Shown: positions 1 to 22,391 of the stretch, one piece after another
Numbering within the stretch: position 1 is the first letter of the stretch
Layout of the letters: the number at the start of each line of letters is the position of its first letter
NCBI GenBank assembly: GCA_963693365.1
Contig: CAVNZM010000001.1
Location: forward strand, 5,456,001-5,520,000
Source: Amoebidium appalachense
Lineage: Eukaryota; Ichthyosporea
Direction of reading: 5' to 3'
Length of the DNA: 64,000 nt
Translations under genes and position numbers: made by a program
The notes under the pieces: generated by a model
What the model was told of the DNA's origin: nothing
Database searches by the model: none
Seen by the model: the letters and a program-made list of their open reading frames with translations, nothing else

Positions 1-1610
1 GTTGGCTATATATGAGTATTTCGAGAGTTTTGCTCTAACCTTCTATAGGTGGTAGCTATCTATGGGTTCTTGGAGGTATTTTCCTCGACCGTTTTTGCGT
101 GGTGGCTATTAAGGGGGTTAGGGAGGCCTTAAGGAGGACAAAACCATGGAATTCGTCGTCCCTGCCATGCTCCGATTGGCCTAAACGTATCACCAACTGA
201 CCAATGGCGGTTCGCGCAGCAATTGAGAATAACCAAAAAAGGTTAGAAATGATATACGAAAAAGTAGTGTTGTGCCGCTTTGAATCGAGGCTCGAAAAAG
301 CATCTACAATATGATTGGCTAAGAGCTTGCGTCATCCGTCTCCCCAAAACCGTTATGTTTGCCTGGCCAGGGGCCACTCGTGCCGTCGATGTGCCAGAAA
401 TTTTCTGAATTTCGAGAATAGGAAATTCTAGCCATGGAAATTTCCGTTACAAATGCATAACTCTACGTATAGTATAAACTGCTGGCTGAATAGGAATATA
501 TGTGCAAACAGGATTTGGAATCATTAGGGATTGAAATTCGAATGATATATTGTGCAATTATTGTCCCGTTACAAAAAAAAAATGTCCCGGACGGGTGGTT
601 ACGCCATTACGATACGCCCCACAGTTGAAGATCTGAGGGGAATCACATGTGGCTTATCATATGATAAATTACACGACACATTGATCACACCAGGGGAGCG
701 ATATCGATGGATTTTTTCTATATAGTATGTTCCCTCTTTTCAATGATTCTTCATTTTTTTTTTCTTTTCCCCTCAATATCCCCCTCCAAAATATAATAGC
801 TGAGGAAGACTTTATTGAGGTTGGATACCAAGTTCCCGCCAGGATTCCCAACAGCGTCATGAATGCCTCACCTGACAGCCTGAGGCTCACGCGTACGGGC
901 CGGAGCCGTAGAGGAGGGCAAAAATGTAACACAAATGTTTTGTAGAACCCGCGCGTGACCTATAAGCGATAATTTCAAAGACTATAAGGTAGCCTGATAT
1001 TACGCTAGAGCATGTTTGAACATGGAATTGAGAATTATATGGTATGAACTCAAAAACTGCAGTACAGAATTTTTATGACTCAATCGAGTAAAAAGTTTTT
1101 ATAATACGTAATCTCCACTATGAAATGTACTATGTAAAAACGTACCGGATTTGGTGCAGTTGGTTTTTCGGTCGCTGACGCCGAACCAACTGAGTTATAA
1201 TTTTTTCTGTACTGAGCGTTTCAAGAAAACACTATTTACATAATTATCATGCAAAAATTATGTCTTTAGCAGATAGTTGTGCTACCTTACAAGGTTCGAT
1301 GTAACCCTGTTTTTCATATGAGTTTGGCCCGGAGACCGATCGCCGCAATTCCATGATTCCAGCTACCTTAAACCCAACAAGGCTGCCCTTAGTTTGCTGA
1401 GTGCAGGGTCTTTATTACGTGGGGAGTAAGTATTGGGCTATGGGTTATGAGGGTTGATCCTCATGTCCACTTGCACTACATAGTCGTATGGCGTGGTGGT
1501 TGGGTCCAAAAATATCCGGCCTGCTCAAGTGCTCCCGTTGTGTTATAAGCAAGACGAACTCGACATTTAATGCCATTTTTCTTACACACTCCACCCCCCA
1601 AACCCAAAAG
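1..1610. other. Upstream region without a recognised gene
   Basis: Base composition is ordinary here, without the long microsatellites seen later. I found no exon for the parts of DNMT1 that should precede the second BAH domain (first BAH, CXXC zinc finger, replication-foci domain). Short frames such as the one at 669-932 on the minus strand have no recognisable content. A hairpin-forming stretch at about 1157-1192 has arms CAGTTGG and CCAACTG plus an inner TTCGG/CCGAA pair. Confidence 0.5.
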
Positions 1611-12108
<10,498 letters not shown>

Positions 12109-12838
12109 AATTTAACCACCAGGGATGATTGGATGGAGGATGCTAATGCTAGGTGGCTGATTGGATGGCGGCAGCTAAAAATGTTAGTTGACGGATGGGA
12201 AACGGGGGGGGGGGGGGGGGGATTCTTGTCAAGGTGTTTCAGATTGTAGCCATAACCTTGGACTTCGGGGGGGGGGGGGGGGAGGGGGGGGGGGTACCGT
12301 TTTACATCTGCTGTACTCCTCATAAGGTGTAATACTAAATGATTACATGGGTTAATAATATGTTTTGGGACAGGGATTGTATCTGCTGGCAATTGACTGA
12401 GTATTTTTGTTCCCCAAAGACGCTTAAATATCTGGCTTTATAACAGTAGTCGTCCCTGCCGTAACGTCTGTACTAGACTTGAAGTGTAGTTTTCTCCACA
12501 GAGGTGTGTGGATTCGCTTTTGCAGTGTTAACCCTACTTAAGCGGTGTAGATGTGTATTTTCAATGATGCTGGGCACCAAACCCAGTGTGTGGCTAACCC
12601 GATACTTCAAATTATATATAATATCTCTTATTATATTCGGCTGTGAGGCTGAGTTAAATTGTAACCATGCATGTGTTATACAATAAAAACAAGGCACAGC
12701 TTTGAAGTTGCATGTTCCGGTGCGGTGCATGTGTTCGTCTGTGCTCTTTCCCTCTCTCCCTCCCTCTCTCCCTCCCTCCCTCCCTCCCTCCCCCCTCCCT
12801 CCCTCCCTCCCTCCCTCCCTCCCTCCCTCCCTCTCTCT

Positions 12839-12896
<58 letters not shown>

Positions 12897-12907
12897 CCTC
12901 CCTCCCT

Positions 12908-12948
<41 letters not shown>

Positions 12949-13003
12949 CTTTCTCTCTAAGAATGTGTGTGGTGCACAGTGTGTGTGGGTGGGCGGGTGG
13001 GTA

Positions 13004-13059
<56 letters not shown>

Positions 13060-13997
13060 CCCACCACCACCCCCCAAATAACAGTATCTTTTGTTTTGAC
13101 TGATTGTTAGCTAACTTTATTGATCCCCCCCTTAACCCCCCCTCCCAATTCTGAAGCCACCACCACCACTCAAATAACAGTATCATTTTGAATGGTTGTT
13201 AGCTAACTCTATTGATCATGCCATGATGCGGAAGTAAGCCTTACCGTTACACATGTACACGTATATACGGGCAAAGTACACGGTCACGGCTCGTATAGTA
13301 GAAACATCAGAAAATGGGTCCACTGCTAGCAAAACTCATATGTACGCAGCTAGTGCCATGGCATTGTCTTACGAACACGTTTCTGTTCAACTTAGGTGAA
13401 TTACCAACATAGAATATTTCATTTTTCAATAACAACCAACTGCAAATTCTTCTTCGTTTTGTGTAGCAACAGCTTCGTCAATATTGAATCAACATGTGAA
13501 GCACATCTCAGTTATCACGCAGAAATTTACTAATTCCTTTTTTAGCTCTCAATGCACCCTGCACTTTCCCGTTTTCCGTCCCACAGTTGAACTTATCAAA
13601 ATCAAGCCCGGTACTTGTATCGTCCCGAAGTAACACACCGAAAATATCAACAACAAAAAAACATACTAATTATATATAATCCTAGTTATTATAGCTTTGC
13701 TGTGACTCATCAACCAACCTAATACTATTAATCACTAATCCACAAGTCAAAATGCGTACTGTTACTATTCCACATCTCCTTCGAATTGACTCGAGCTCGG
13801 TATCGCAATTCAATTACTCATACACCCGCAGTTCCCTGAAAAACGGTACTATTATTAACACGTCGTGCATCTACAGGGGTTCCCGCTGTTTCTCATGTGC
13901 ACACACTACTGCTTTTCTTAATGTATTCGTTGGCTTCTTAAAGACCAATCTCTGTGCCTGATAGAAGACGCCCAACAACGGGTTTCCAGGAAGACAG

Positions 13998-14000
<3 letters not shown>

Positions 14001-14080
<80 letters not shown>

Positions 14081-14179
14081 TGTGTATGGGTGTGTGTGTA
14101 AATGTGTGTGTGTGTGTGAGCCAGTGTGTGTGCGTGTGAGCATGTGTGTGTGCGTGTGTATGTGTGTGTGTTGTGTGTG

Positions 14180-14222
<43 letters not shown>

Positions 14223-14237
14223 CGCGCGCGCGTGCGT

Positions 14238-14284
<47 letters not shown>
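14001..14284 (+). repeat. (GT)n microsatellite with an embedded (CG)n patch
   Basis: Long alternating purine-pyrimidine DNA: GT at 14001-14077, mixed GT from 14094, a CG stretch at about 14215-14232, then GT again. Such DNA can adopt Z form; that is inference. Confidence 0.95.
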
Positions 14285-14287
<3 letters not shown>

Positions 14288-14509
14288 GTGTCATGTGTGC
14301 GTGTTGACATGTGCACACGGGCAGGTAGGAGCCAGTGAGTGTGAATCCTACGGAAGTAATCAAGTCAAGAGTATCGAATGCATGTGTGTGGCTCTGGTGC
14401 ATGGAAGGAGAAAAAGAGGTTCGTCTGAACCCGTGGTGTGCTCATTGAGTGGGCAGGTAGTGGGAGGGAAAGAAGGCATGCTTCAGTGTAGAATAGAGCA
14501 CCACATGTG

Positions 14510-15030
14510 CACGTGTGTGAATGATATAGTTCAGTATCACATGTACACGTGTGTGAACAGGGCCCCTCCGTCACTTTATCTCATCTTTCATAGAGGGGTG
14601 GGGGGTGTAAATTGTAAATTGAAATTGTAAATTGGAATTTAATTTTTATGTTAGTAGGTAAATAAATTTTATGTTAGCAGGGTACTTCAGGGCCTGTCCC
14701 TAGAGGGCCCCTCCGTCACTTTATCTCTCTCTCTTTCGTCTCTACTCTTATTTTAAGCTATAGGTATAAATTTGGAAGTTTAGGATGTTAGTAGGGTCCT
14801 TCAGGGCCCTAGAGGGCCCCTCCGTCACTTTATCTCTCTCTCTTTCGTCTCTACTCCTATTCTACAGTGAAATTGGATTTTTGGGGTTTTAGGATGAAAT
14901 TGGATTTTAGGATGTCAGTAGGGTACTTCAGGGCCCTGGGAAGAGTGAGTATGTAGTTCAGTATCACATGTGCACGTGTGTGAGTGAGTATATAGTTCAG
15001 TATCACATGTACACGTGTGCGCGTGAATAG
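14510..15030 (+). repeat. Complex direct repeats around AGGGCCCCTCCGTCAC
   Basis: A unit with GGGCCCCTCCGTCACTTTAT, a CT stretch and TTCGTCTCTACTC occurs at 14701-14754 and 14810-14862, with a partial copy at 14560-14586. A second motif, TAGTTCAGTATCACATGT, occurs near 14528, 14954 and 14994. GTACTTCAGGGCC recurs between the units. I recognise no element. Confidence 0.75.
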
Positions 15031-15710
15031 CAGCACAACAAGTCCACGTGTGTGTGTGTGTGTGTGTGTGTGTATGTCTGTGTGTGTGTTTGTGTGTGTG
15101 TGTGTGTACAGTGCAGCATTGAAGGCTATTTGTGTGTATGAGTTGCATAAATGGTATCCAATAAAGTGAGCCCATGATACCGCTTTCAGCGTGTGAGTTC
15201 ACTGGTGTGTAGTAATAGCACACAGCACATGTGTAGGTGTGTGTGTGTGTGTGCGCGCGAGTCAATAGTAAAGCATGACGTGTGTATGCGCATGCGTGAT
15301 TGGTGCATAAAGGCATATGCAAATACTACCTACTCCCATGTGTCAAAAGTGTGTGCTTGCATATTCATGAGTGCGGGGTGTGAATGTGCTGCCATCCCAT
15401 ATTAACCCCAGAGCTACATAAACACGGCACAAAGTGACCCAACAGAAGCAAGCATAACTACACCTACTTTAGTGCGTGTGATTGGCCGCTTTGGGTGGGT
15501 GCTCATCTGCTCACTTACGGGGCAGCATATACAGTGTTCCTCCCTTGGTCGAACTTCTCTCTCTCTCTCTCTCTCTCTCTTATTTCTCTCTCTATCCCCC
15601 CCCCCCCCCCCCCCCCCCCGGGGCCCCGTCACCCACCCACCCACCCACCCTGCATACTCTCCCACAGACACCGATATACCCCATTACACATCCAAGGAAC
15701 CACCCACGAA

Positions 15711-15840
15711 TTAGGAATTGCAGTTCCGCTGCTTCATAGCCCATACATGCAGGAAAACCAAGCAGATCGGGTGGGCTTGCAGGAGAGCAGAGGACGCAAC
15801 GAATCCGTTGGGTGTGCTTGAGAAGAAGTGTGAAATCCCC

Positions 15841-15871
<31 letters not shown>

Positions 15872-15903
15872 GGGGGCGGGGGGGTGGGGGGATTTGAGTT
15901 TTT

Positions 15904-15934
<31 letters not shown>

Positions 15935-16627
15935 GGGGGAGGGGGGGGGAGGGGGGGGAGGGGGGGAAGGGGGGAGGGGGGGAGGGGGGTAGGGGGGGGG
16001 GAGCATTTGCACCTTGTTTGGACTATTGCACACACAGCATTATCAAGAGCTGCAAGTGTGACTGCACTTCTAGATGCAGCCTGCAGGCCAAGATCAAACG
16101 AGATGTAGTTGGTGATGGGCGTGAGTTGCATGTAGAGCAGCAGCGTGTAGATCACCACGCACCAGTAGGTTACAACACGTGCGTTGCTATGGAAATCGGA
16201 AAAGTTCGGGTGTGCATGGTGCGTGATAATGACGTAATACCTGCATGCAGAGGGGGGGGGGGAAGGGGGGGGGGGGGAGGGGGGAGGGGGGGAGTTTTGG
16301 AGTTAGTAAGTGGTGTTGTATGCGGGGTTTTTGAGATTATGAGATGGTGAAAAAGTGGAAAGAGGGTTCTGAGGTGGTGGTGATGGGAACGAAAAAAGGG
16401 AAGCAGAAGGAAGGTGGGTAGGTGGGTGGGTGTGTGTAGGGAGATGGGAGGGGGAGCCGGGGGCAGCGTTGGGGGGGGGGGGGGGAGGGCCAAATCAGAA
16501 ATGTGTTGCAACACAAAACACGAGCAAGAATGGTGTGATGATTGGGGGGGGAGGAGGACAGGCAGAGTGGATGCGTGTGTAAGTCCCCCCGTGGGTGCGT
16601 GTGTGTTCGTAGGTGTGTATGTGTATA

Positions 16628-16664
<37 letters not shown>

Positions 16665-16665
16665 C

Positions 16666-16697
<32 letters not shown>

Positions 16698-16743
16698 CGC
16701 GTCTGTGTTCGTGTGTGTGTGTGTGTGCGTGTGTGCGTGCGTG

Positions 16744-16783
<40 letters not shown>

Positions 16784-16784
16784 T

Positions 16785-16877
<93 letters not shown>

Positions 16878-17220
16878 CGCTTGTGTGCGTGCGAGTGTGT
16901 GTGTGTGTGTGCGCGCGTGTGTGTTTCTGTGTGCACCTCGCTCTCTGTGTATGTAATACTATTGAGTGTGTGTGCGTGGGTGCTTGCGCATGCACCACAC
17001 AATGCCTCTGTGTATGTGTGTGTGCTCGTGTGTCAACGCACACAGGAGAATGGTGCGCCGCATACGTGCCGTTTGTTGAGAGATGTGTTAGGGCCTACCA
17101 TGGCGTGCCAGTGTGTAGTATGCGATGATGCATGTGCTAGAGTGTGTCCGTGTGTGAGTGTACACATAAGTGTGGGAGAATAGAAAGGGGGGAGGGAATG
17201 GGGTTGGGAGAGACGGCCCC

Positions 17221-17261
<41 letters not shown>

Positions 17262-18437
17262 CTACCACAGCCACATGCCATACACACCACCTGCAAACCA
17301 AAACCCAGCCACAAGCCAACGTCCAGTCGAGTCGTCCATGGGTGAACCCATAATCCTCCAAACGATGATGGGCACCGCGGAACACAACGAGATCACAACA
17401 TGGGCCGGAAGGGGCTGATTGAAAGTGGCCCGAATTCTTCTTTTTAACCTATGGCTAAATACATACGATAGGATGCGCTGCCGTTGTATGAAAGCCCCCA
17501 CGAAAAAACATGCAAATAGGAGGCTAAGGCATACGAAAGCACATATGATGTCACGCATACGCTCCAGGCTACCACGCACCTCCGTTGCATCTGAAGGTGT
17601 AAGAACGTCCGGAATTTGGACCAGTTTCAAGCACACACCCGCGCTCGGAATGGTGTTTGACGCCTGGAACAGTAACCCCGAGGCGTATGCTTGAACAAGG
17701 AATGGCCAGCCCCTGCTCTTTACTGCATGCTGTGTTCTGTGTCTGTACGCTAATACCGCCGTAAACAGAACCACCGCCATGTTTACCGCTGTCGCTGTGC
17801 ATTGATAAACGAAAACCGTGTCACCTATAGCCCTCGCCTTTTTCCATTCTGTCATAAAAACATCCGCTGAGTTTTTTATCTTAAAAAGTGTAGCCAATTT
17901 CTCCTTGGCAGGTGTCTCTGGTGCTGTGAGGGCGTGGTAGAACTGTTCCAACTCCCCAGCCGACGGAATTATCATCGACATTGGGGAGGAGCGTGATACC
18001 TTCAAGCAGGCAATAATTAACCCTGTCTCCGCCGTAAACAGAACGATCAAAATGAGAAAAAATGCAAGCCACGTAATTCTTACGTATCGCGCGTTTAGAA
18101 AGCTTTTCTCTAGACTCTCCCCATCGTTTGTTGTATTACTCCCTCGTCGCTGAAGCTGTGCTTCTCCACGTGGATAGCAGGATATTTCAGATGTTATACT
18201 TGGAGAATGGATGGACGAGGGTATTTCAGACGTTATGCTGGTTGAGGCCATGGATGAATGTTTCACTGAGCCTTGGTGTATCACTCGCACTGTAGGGCCA
18301 GGACGTTGGGTAATACCCGAGGCTGCTTCTAACGGCACTTTTTGGAGTGCTGGCTCTTTACGGCTGGGCCCGGCTACAAAAGGTGACTCTAAAGTTGTCG
18401 GCGTACCACCGTCATTTTCGAGCAGGCGCCTTTCCAT
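15711..18437 (-). CDS. Unrecognised multi-pass membrane protein, about seven membrane segments
   Basis: Proposed exons on the minus strand: 18437-17266, 16186-16013 and 15816-15711, with phases matching at both joins, giving 483 residues. The first exon alone is open for 390 codons. Residues 1-115 are Ser/Thr-rich and likely soluble, with an imperfect repeat SITSEIPSS/SITSEIS near 68-86. Hydrophobic segments lie at about 121-146, 207-230, 245-272, 297-317, 345-362 and 374-391, and a seventh at the start of exon 2 (VVTYWCVVIYTLLLYMQL). The last exon has one more weakly hydrophobic stretch and ends KQRNCNS. The count invites comparison with seven-helix receptors, but I see no family motif such as DRY or NPxxY. 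Exons 2 and 3 are less certain than exon 1. Confidence 0.6.
16639..16875 (+). repeat. (GT)n microsatellite block in intron 1 of the membrane-protein gene
   Basis: Several hundred bases of GT with CG and AT interruptions. On the coding (minus) strand it reads (CA)n. Confidence 0.95.
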
Positions 18438-18831
18438 GGCGTAATGTTCGGTGGGGGCCTTCAGGGCCCTCTCGTCTGGCTCACCTACTTGACTAACCTA
18501 CATAGCACTGAAACACATGTGCTGATGATTAGGCGAGAAAGAACCAGGAAGCTATGAGGTTCCGCCTTGACTGAACGATGCAAACCTTTTCTGGTGTCAA
18601 GGAACTTTCGAACATTTTGGATCAACAGAACATGTCAGGTTTATCCAAGAATGCACGCTGGAATCTGCGATACATGCCTATCTGTACAAGTAGGTCTGTG
18701 CGCCGGCTGTCGCCGGCGCCAAAACATAACGAGACAGTTATTGATGTTGGGTTGTGTGGTTGTTACCTCCCCTCCCCCTCCCCCCCCCCCCGGCCCCCTC
18801 CCCCCCCTCCCTGGCCCCCCCGCCTCACGCT

Positions 18832-18886
<55 letters not shown>

Positions 18887-19473
18887 TGGCCTTTTTTTTT
18901 TGCGTACGGGTAGAAATAAATGCGTCTTGCTGCTACACGTAACTTGGCGTTGTAACTGTAAAGTGCTATCCGTGGCACTAACAGTTCATGTTGGTGAATC
19001 TGACGGACACAACAATACTCCGGGTAGAAACGCCGGCCACAAATAACCCAAAATAAAAGTGTGGTAGCAAATAGACGACTTCTAGGTAATTCCTTTCATT
19101 GTGTTCAACGTCTATGTGTGTGTGTGTGTGTACATGTGTTTATGTTTGTGTGTGTGAATGTGTGTGTGTGGGCCAAGTGAAGGTTGTATGCGTTTTTGTC
19201 TTCTTTGTTGTTTTTGTATTCTATTCGATCATTATTTGTGTGTACATGTGGAAAAAAACAAATAAATTTTTTTTACCAATGACCACCGCCCAGCTTGAAT
19301 CACCCTGCTCTCCAGTGTAATTATAAAAAAATAATCATTATCAGCCACAAACCCTTCTAGCACACTCGCCCTCAATGTCATATTCACATTACTGAGTTGA
19401 TTTAGTTGTGTTTTTTACTCTATTTTTTTTCAACAACTGTCTGCCTATAGCTATTAAAACATTAAAATGTACA

Positions 19474-19508
<35 letters not shown>

Positions 19509-19521
19509 CACGGCCGGTGTG

Positions 19522-19588
<67 letters not shown>

Positions 19589-19707
19589 ATATAGAATTTA
19601 CCGTCCTCATCCCCGTGTCCCCCTAAACTGGTGTTAGCAGAACTTTGAGGTTTTTGTGATTGGATTGGTAGTTCTATTACTGTATCAAAAATTTCAAAAT
19701 GTCGTTG

Positions 19708-19758
<51 letters not shown>

Positions 19759-21345
19759 CTAGCTACTAGTGAACATCTAGAGAGAGAGGGGGAGGGGGGG
19801 AGGAGGAAGAGCTAGGGTGAGAGAGAGGGGGGGATCTAGAGAGGAGAGGAAGAGAGAGAGAGACTCCTGGCGAGGGAGCTTGAGGCTCTGATCATGAGAG
19901 AGAGATATATATATATTATCATGAATGTTCAATAGCCTAAGAGAGAGCCCGCGGGGGAGACTATGGAGTATAATTTGATAGACACTGTCAGCTAACAGTT
20001 TACTATGTATGCCAGTGCGAGAATGGCCAAGGTTGAAGGCCTCGAGATTTATTTAAAAGAGAGAAAGGGTGTTCTGCAGCTATCTATACATTATGATACA
20101 TGTTGTGTTTCATTCGCGTATGTGTGCTCTGTCAGTAAGGTACATGTTCCCGTGAGCCTCTGCCTGGCGTGGTGCCATGTGCACACGTGTGTGATAACGA
20201 ACAAAGTGTATGTGCCAATGTACATGCGCACCGGGGATCATATATTGAAAATTAGTCAGAGCCATTATATTCGGAAGGCTTTTCGTGGTATCGAATACAC
20301 AGCAAAGCACGTATAATCAGGCTAACTCACGCTCAACAACATAAGATATCCGTGATAAAAAAACACCGGTAGATGTTCATGAAATAACACCACCAGGGTG
20401 CAAAGTGGATGAAACGCAAAAAGATAATGGGGCGTTTACGACCGGTGTCATACTTGTGTCACACACAACTAATCAACAGTTACCACTGTAGTATATCTAC
20501 CACCATCTCCCCAGCACCGCCACATGCATGTTTCATAGTGTTTCAAATAAAAAGTAGAAAGGAGAGAAAGAAACACAACCAACTGTTACACCAACCGCAC
20601 AGATAATACATTATACCTTTCGTCGTAATGCCCTTTCAATATTCACAATTCGTTACTTTCAGAACCCTCTTCACCCTATGAAAGCCCTCAAAACCATACC
20701 AAAATCGGTCGCAGCGAGTCGGACTTGTGTTGCTGTTGCTGCATCACTTTTCGAGTAATCTGCCAAGCACTAATGTTGGCTTTACGGTAGCTGACAGGTA
20801 GAAGGGCCACGGAACACGTGTCGACTCTTCCTGAAAGAGAAAAGGCATAAGAGTATGTAAGTCAGGGAATGGGAACTGTGTGTTTGTGTGTGTGTGTGTG
20901 TTTGTGTGTGTGTCACTGTGTGTGTGTGTGTGTGCAAGCATGCCTTTCTTTTTCTTTCCTTTTCTTTTTGTTGGTGGAGAGGGAGAGGGAGGAGGAGGGA
21001 AAGGGAAGGAAAGGGGAGGGAGGGGAGAGAGAGCGCAGGCTTGCCATCAATCAAAACATGTCCTTTGTCAACACAAACTGTGGCAAGTACAATGCACAAG
21101 ACCCTTGAAAGTAGGAGGCTGCATCATGAGAGCTGCAAAGACCAGCAAGATAAATGTGACAGGGCACGCTTGTGTCTGTGTGTGCACTTGTGTGATTGCA
21201 GTGCTGAGTGGTTGGCGACGTCGGTGGTAAGTGGTTGGAGGAGCCAAGTAACTCGTTAACATTCCACACACCCACAAAAACAACAAGGAAAAGCACACGC
21301 ATTTACACACGCTACCCAAACCTATACATACAAACCACGACCCCC

Positions 21346-21388
<43 letters not shown>

Positions 21389-21771
21389 ACCCACCCCCGC
21401 ACACGCGCAAACACGCTACCCCACCACCACCCAAAGCGAGTCATGCACACAGCCTTTTTCATAAACACATCACAGCACCTACCATGTTTAAGTATTGTTA
21501 CTTGCTGCTGTCGCTGATCTGCCCATCTTCAGATCCCGCCCTTGGAGAGTTTTTGGTCCTGTGATTGGGCAAAATGCATATTATTAGGCATCATCATGCT
21601 ACGGGTCCTGGATAAGAACTATAACCACCATCAAGACACGAAATGTCAATCACATTCATCCCATTCTCCATGTTCACTGTTCACCCCCCCCCCCATATCT
21701 TTTTATCTTCCATCCTTTTCCTTTTTCGGGGGCAAGAGGGAGGAGGAGAAGGGGGGGACGGGGGGGGGGGG

Positions 21772-21979
21772 TTTTGAATGCGTCAAAAAGTACGAAGTAC
21801 ACAAGAACAAACGGATAACACGATGCAGAATGCAAGCCATACATAAAGAGTATGCATAATAAGCAGAGCCCATCCTCAGGGGGGGCCCACGTCATCCACA
21901 GTACCCGAGTTTCGACCTATTCCCCTCGTTAACGAAACCCAACTCAGATACTGTTTCACTTGAACATGAGTAGGTCACC
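21772..21979 (-). mobile_element. Poly-C-tailed repeat, subfamily A
   Basis: Minus-strand copy. A G run on the plus strand precedes TTTTGAATGCGTCAAAAAG, and the copy reaches back to GAGTAGGTCACC. It lies downstream of PRPF38B in the same direction as that gene. Confidence 0.9.
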
Positions 21980-22144
21980 GGGGGTTGTATGAATCTCTAT
22001 ATGAGAAGTACTTAGGCCAGACGTATTAAACATGAAGGGGCCCTACCATCAAGACGACACAAACCAGACCACAACAGAAAACGTGCACATGTGCCCCCAG
22101 AAAGAAGGGAGGGAGAGGGGAGGGGAAGAGGGGGGGGAGGGGGG

Positions 22145-22229
22145 TTTGAATGCGTCATAAAGTACGAAGTACACAAGAACAAACGGATAACACGATGCAG
22201 AATGCAAGCCATACATAAAGAGTATGCAT
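22145..22229 (-). mobile_element. Poly-C-tailed repeat, subfamily A, short 5'-truncated copy
   Basis: Only the last 85 bases of the element, from TTGAATGCGTCATAAAG to AGAGTATGCAT, with G runs on both sides. It lies downstream of the PRPF38B stop, in the direction of that gene. Confidence 0.9.
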
Positions 22230-22391
22230 GGGGGGACAAAGCATCTAGCATGTAGCTAGTAGGCATATGTGGGGACATGCCGACCAGTCAGGACATAAGT
22301 ATTCTGAGTCCAAAAAAAAAAAAAAAAAAAAAAAAAAAGTCAACCATGTTGCACACGTGTGGGTGCCGTCAATCTTCCAACCGAGAGCCAC

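Larger units (their letters stand above)
12109..15710. other. Gap between two convergent genes, repeat-filled
   Basis: It holds G runs at 12205-12292, a (CCCT)n/(CT)n block at 12738-12957, and C51 at 13007-13057. A local duplication follows: AACAGTATC...TGTTAGCTAACT...ATTGATC occurs at about 13079-13125 and again at 13175-13219. Large GT tracts lie at 14001-14284. I see no gene. The short frames are translated repeats. Confidence 0.7.
18438..22391. other. Region without a recognised gene between two minus-strand genes
   Basis: It holds C54 at 18833-18886, GT tracts at 19483-19587, GA-rich DNA at 19711-19865, AT-richer sequence to about 20760, GT at 20879-20936, and a long C run at 21345-21388. 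Two dispersed-repeat copies (21772-21979, 22145-22229) and an A run at 22314-22338 lie near the PRPF38B end. I found no convincing exon on either strand. Confidence 0.65.

Noticed and set aside
1146-1195. tRNA-like sequence with CTCAGTTGG on the minus strand
   Set aside because: The A-box-like core and hairpin are there, but I found no B box, acceptor stem or anticodon arm of the right shape.
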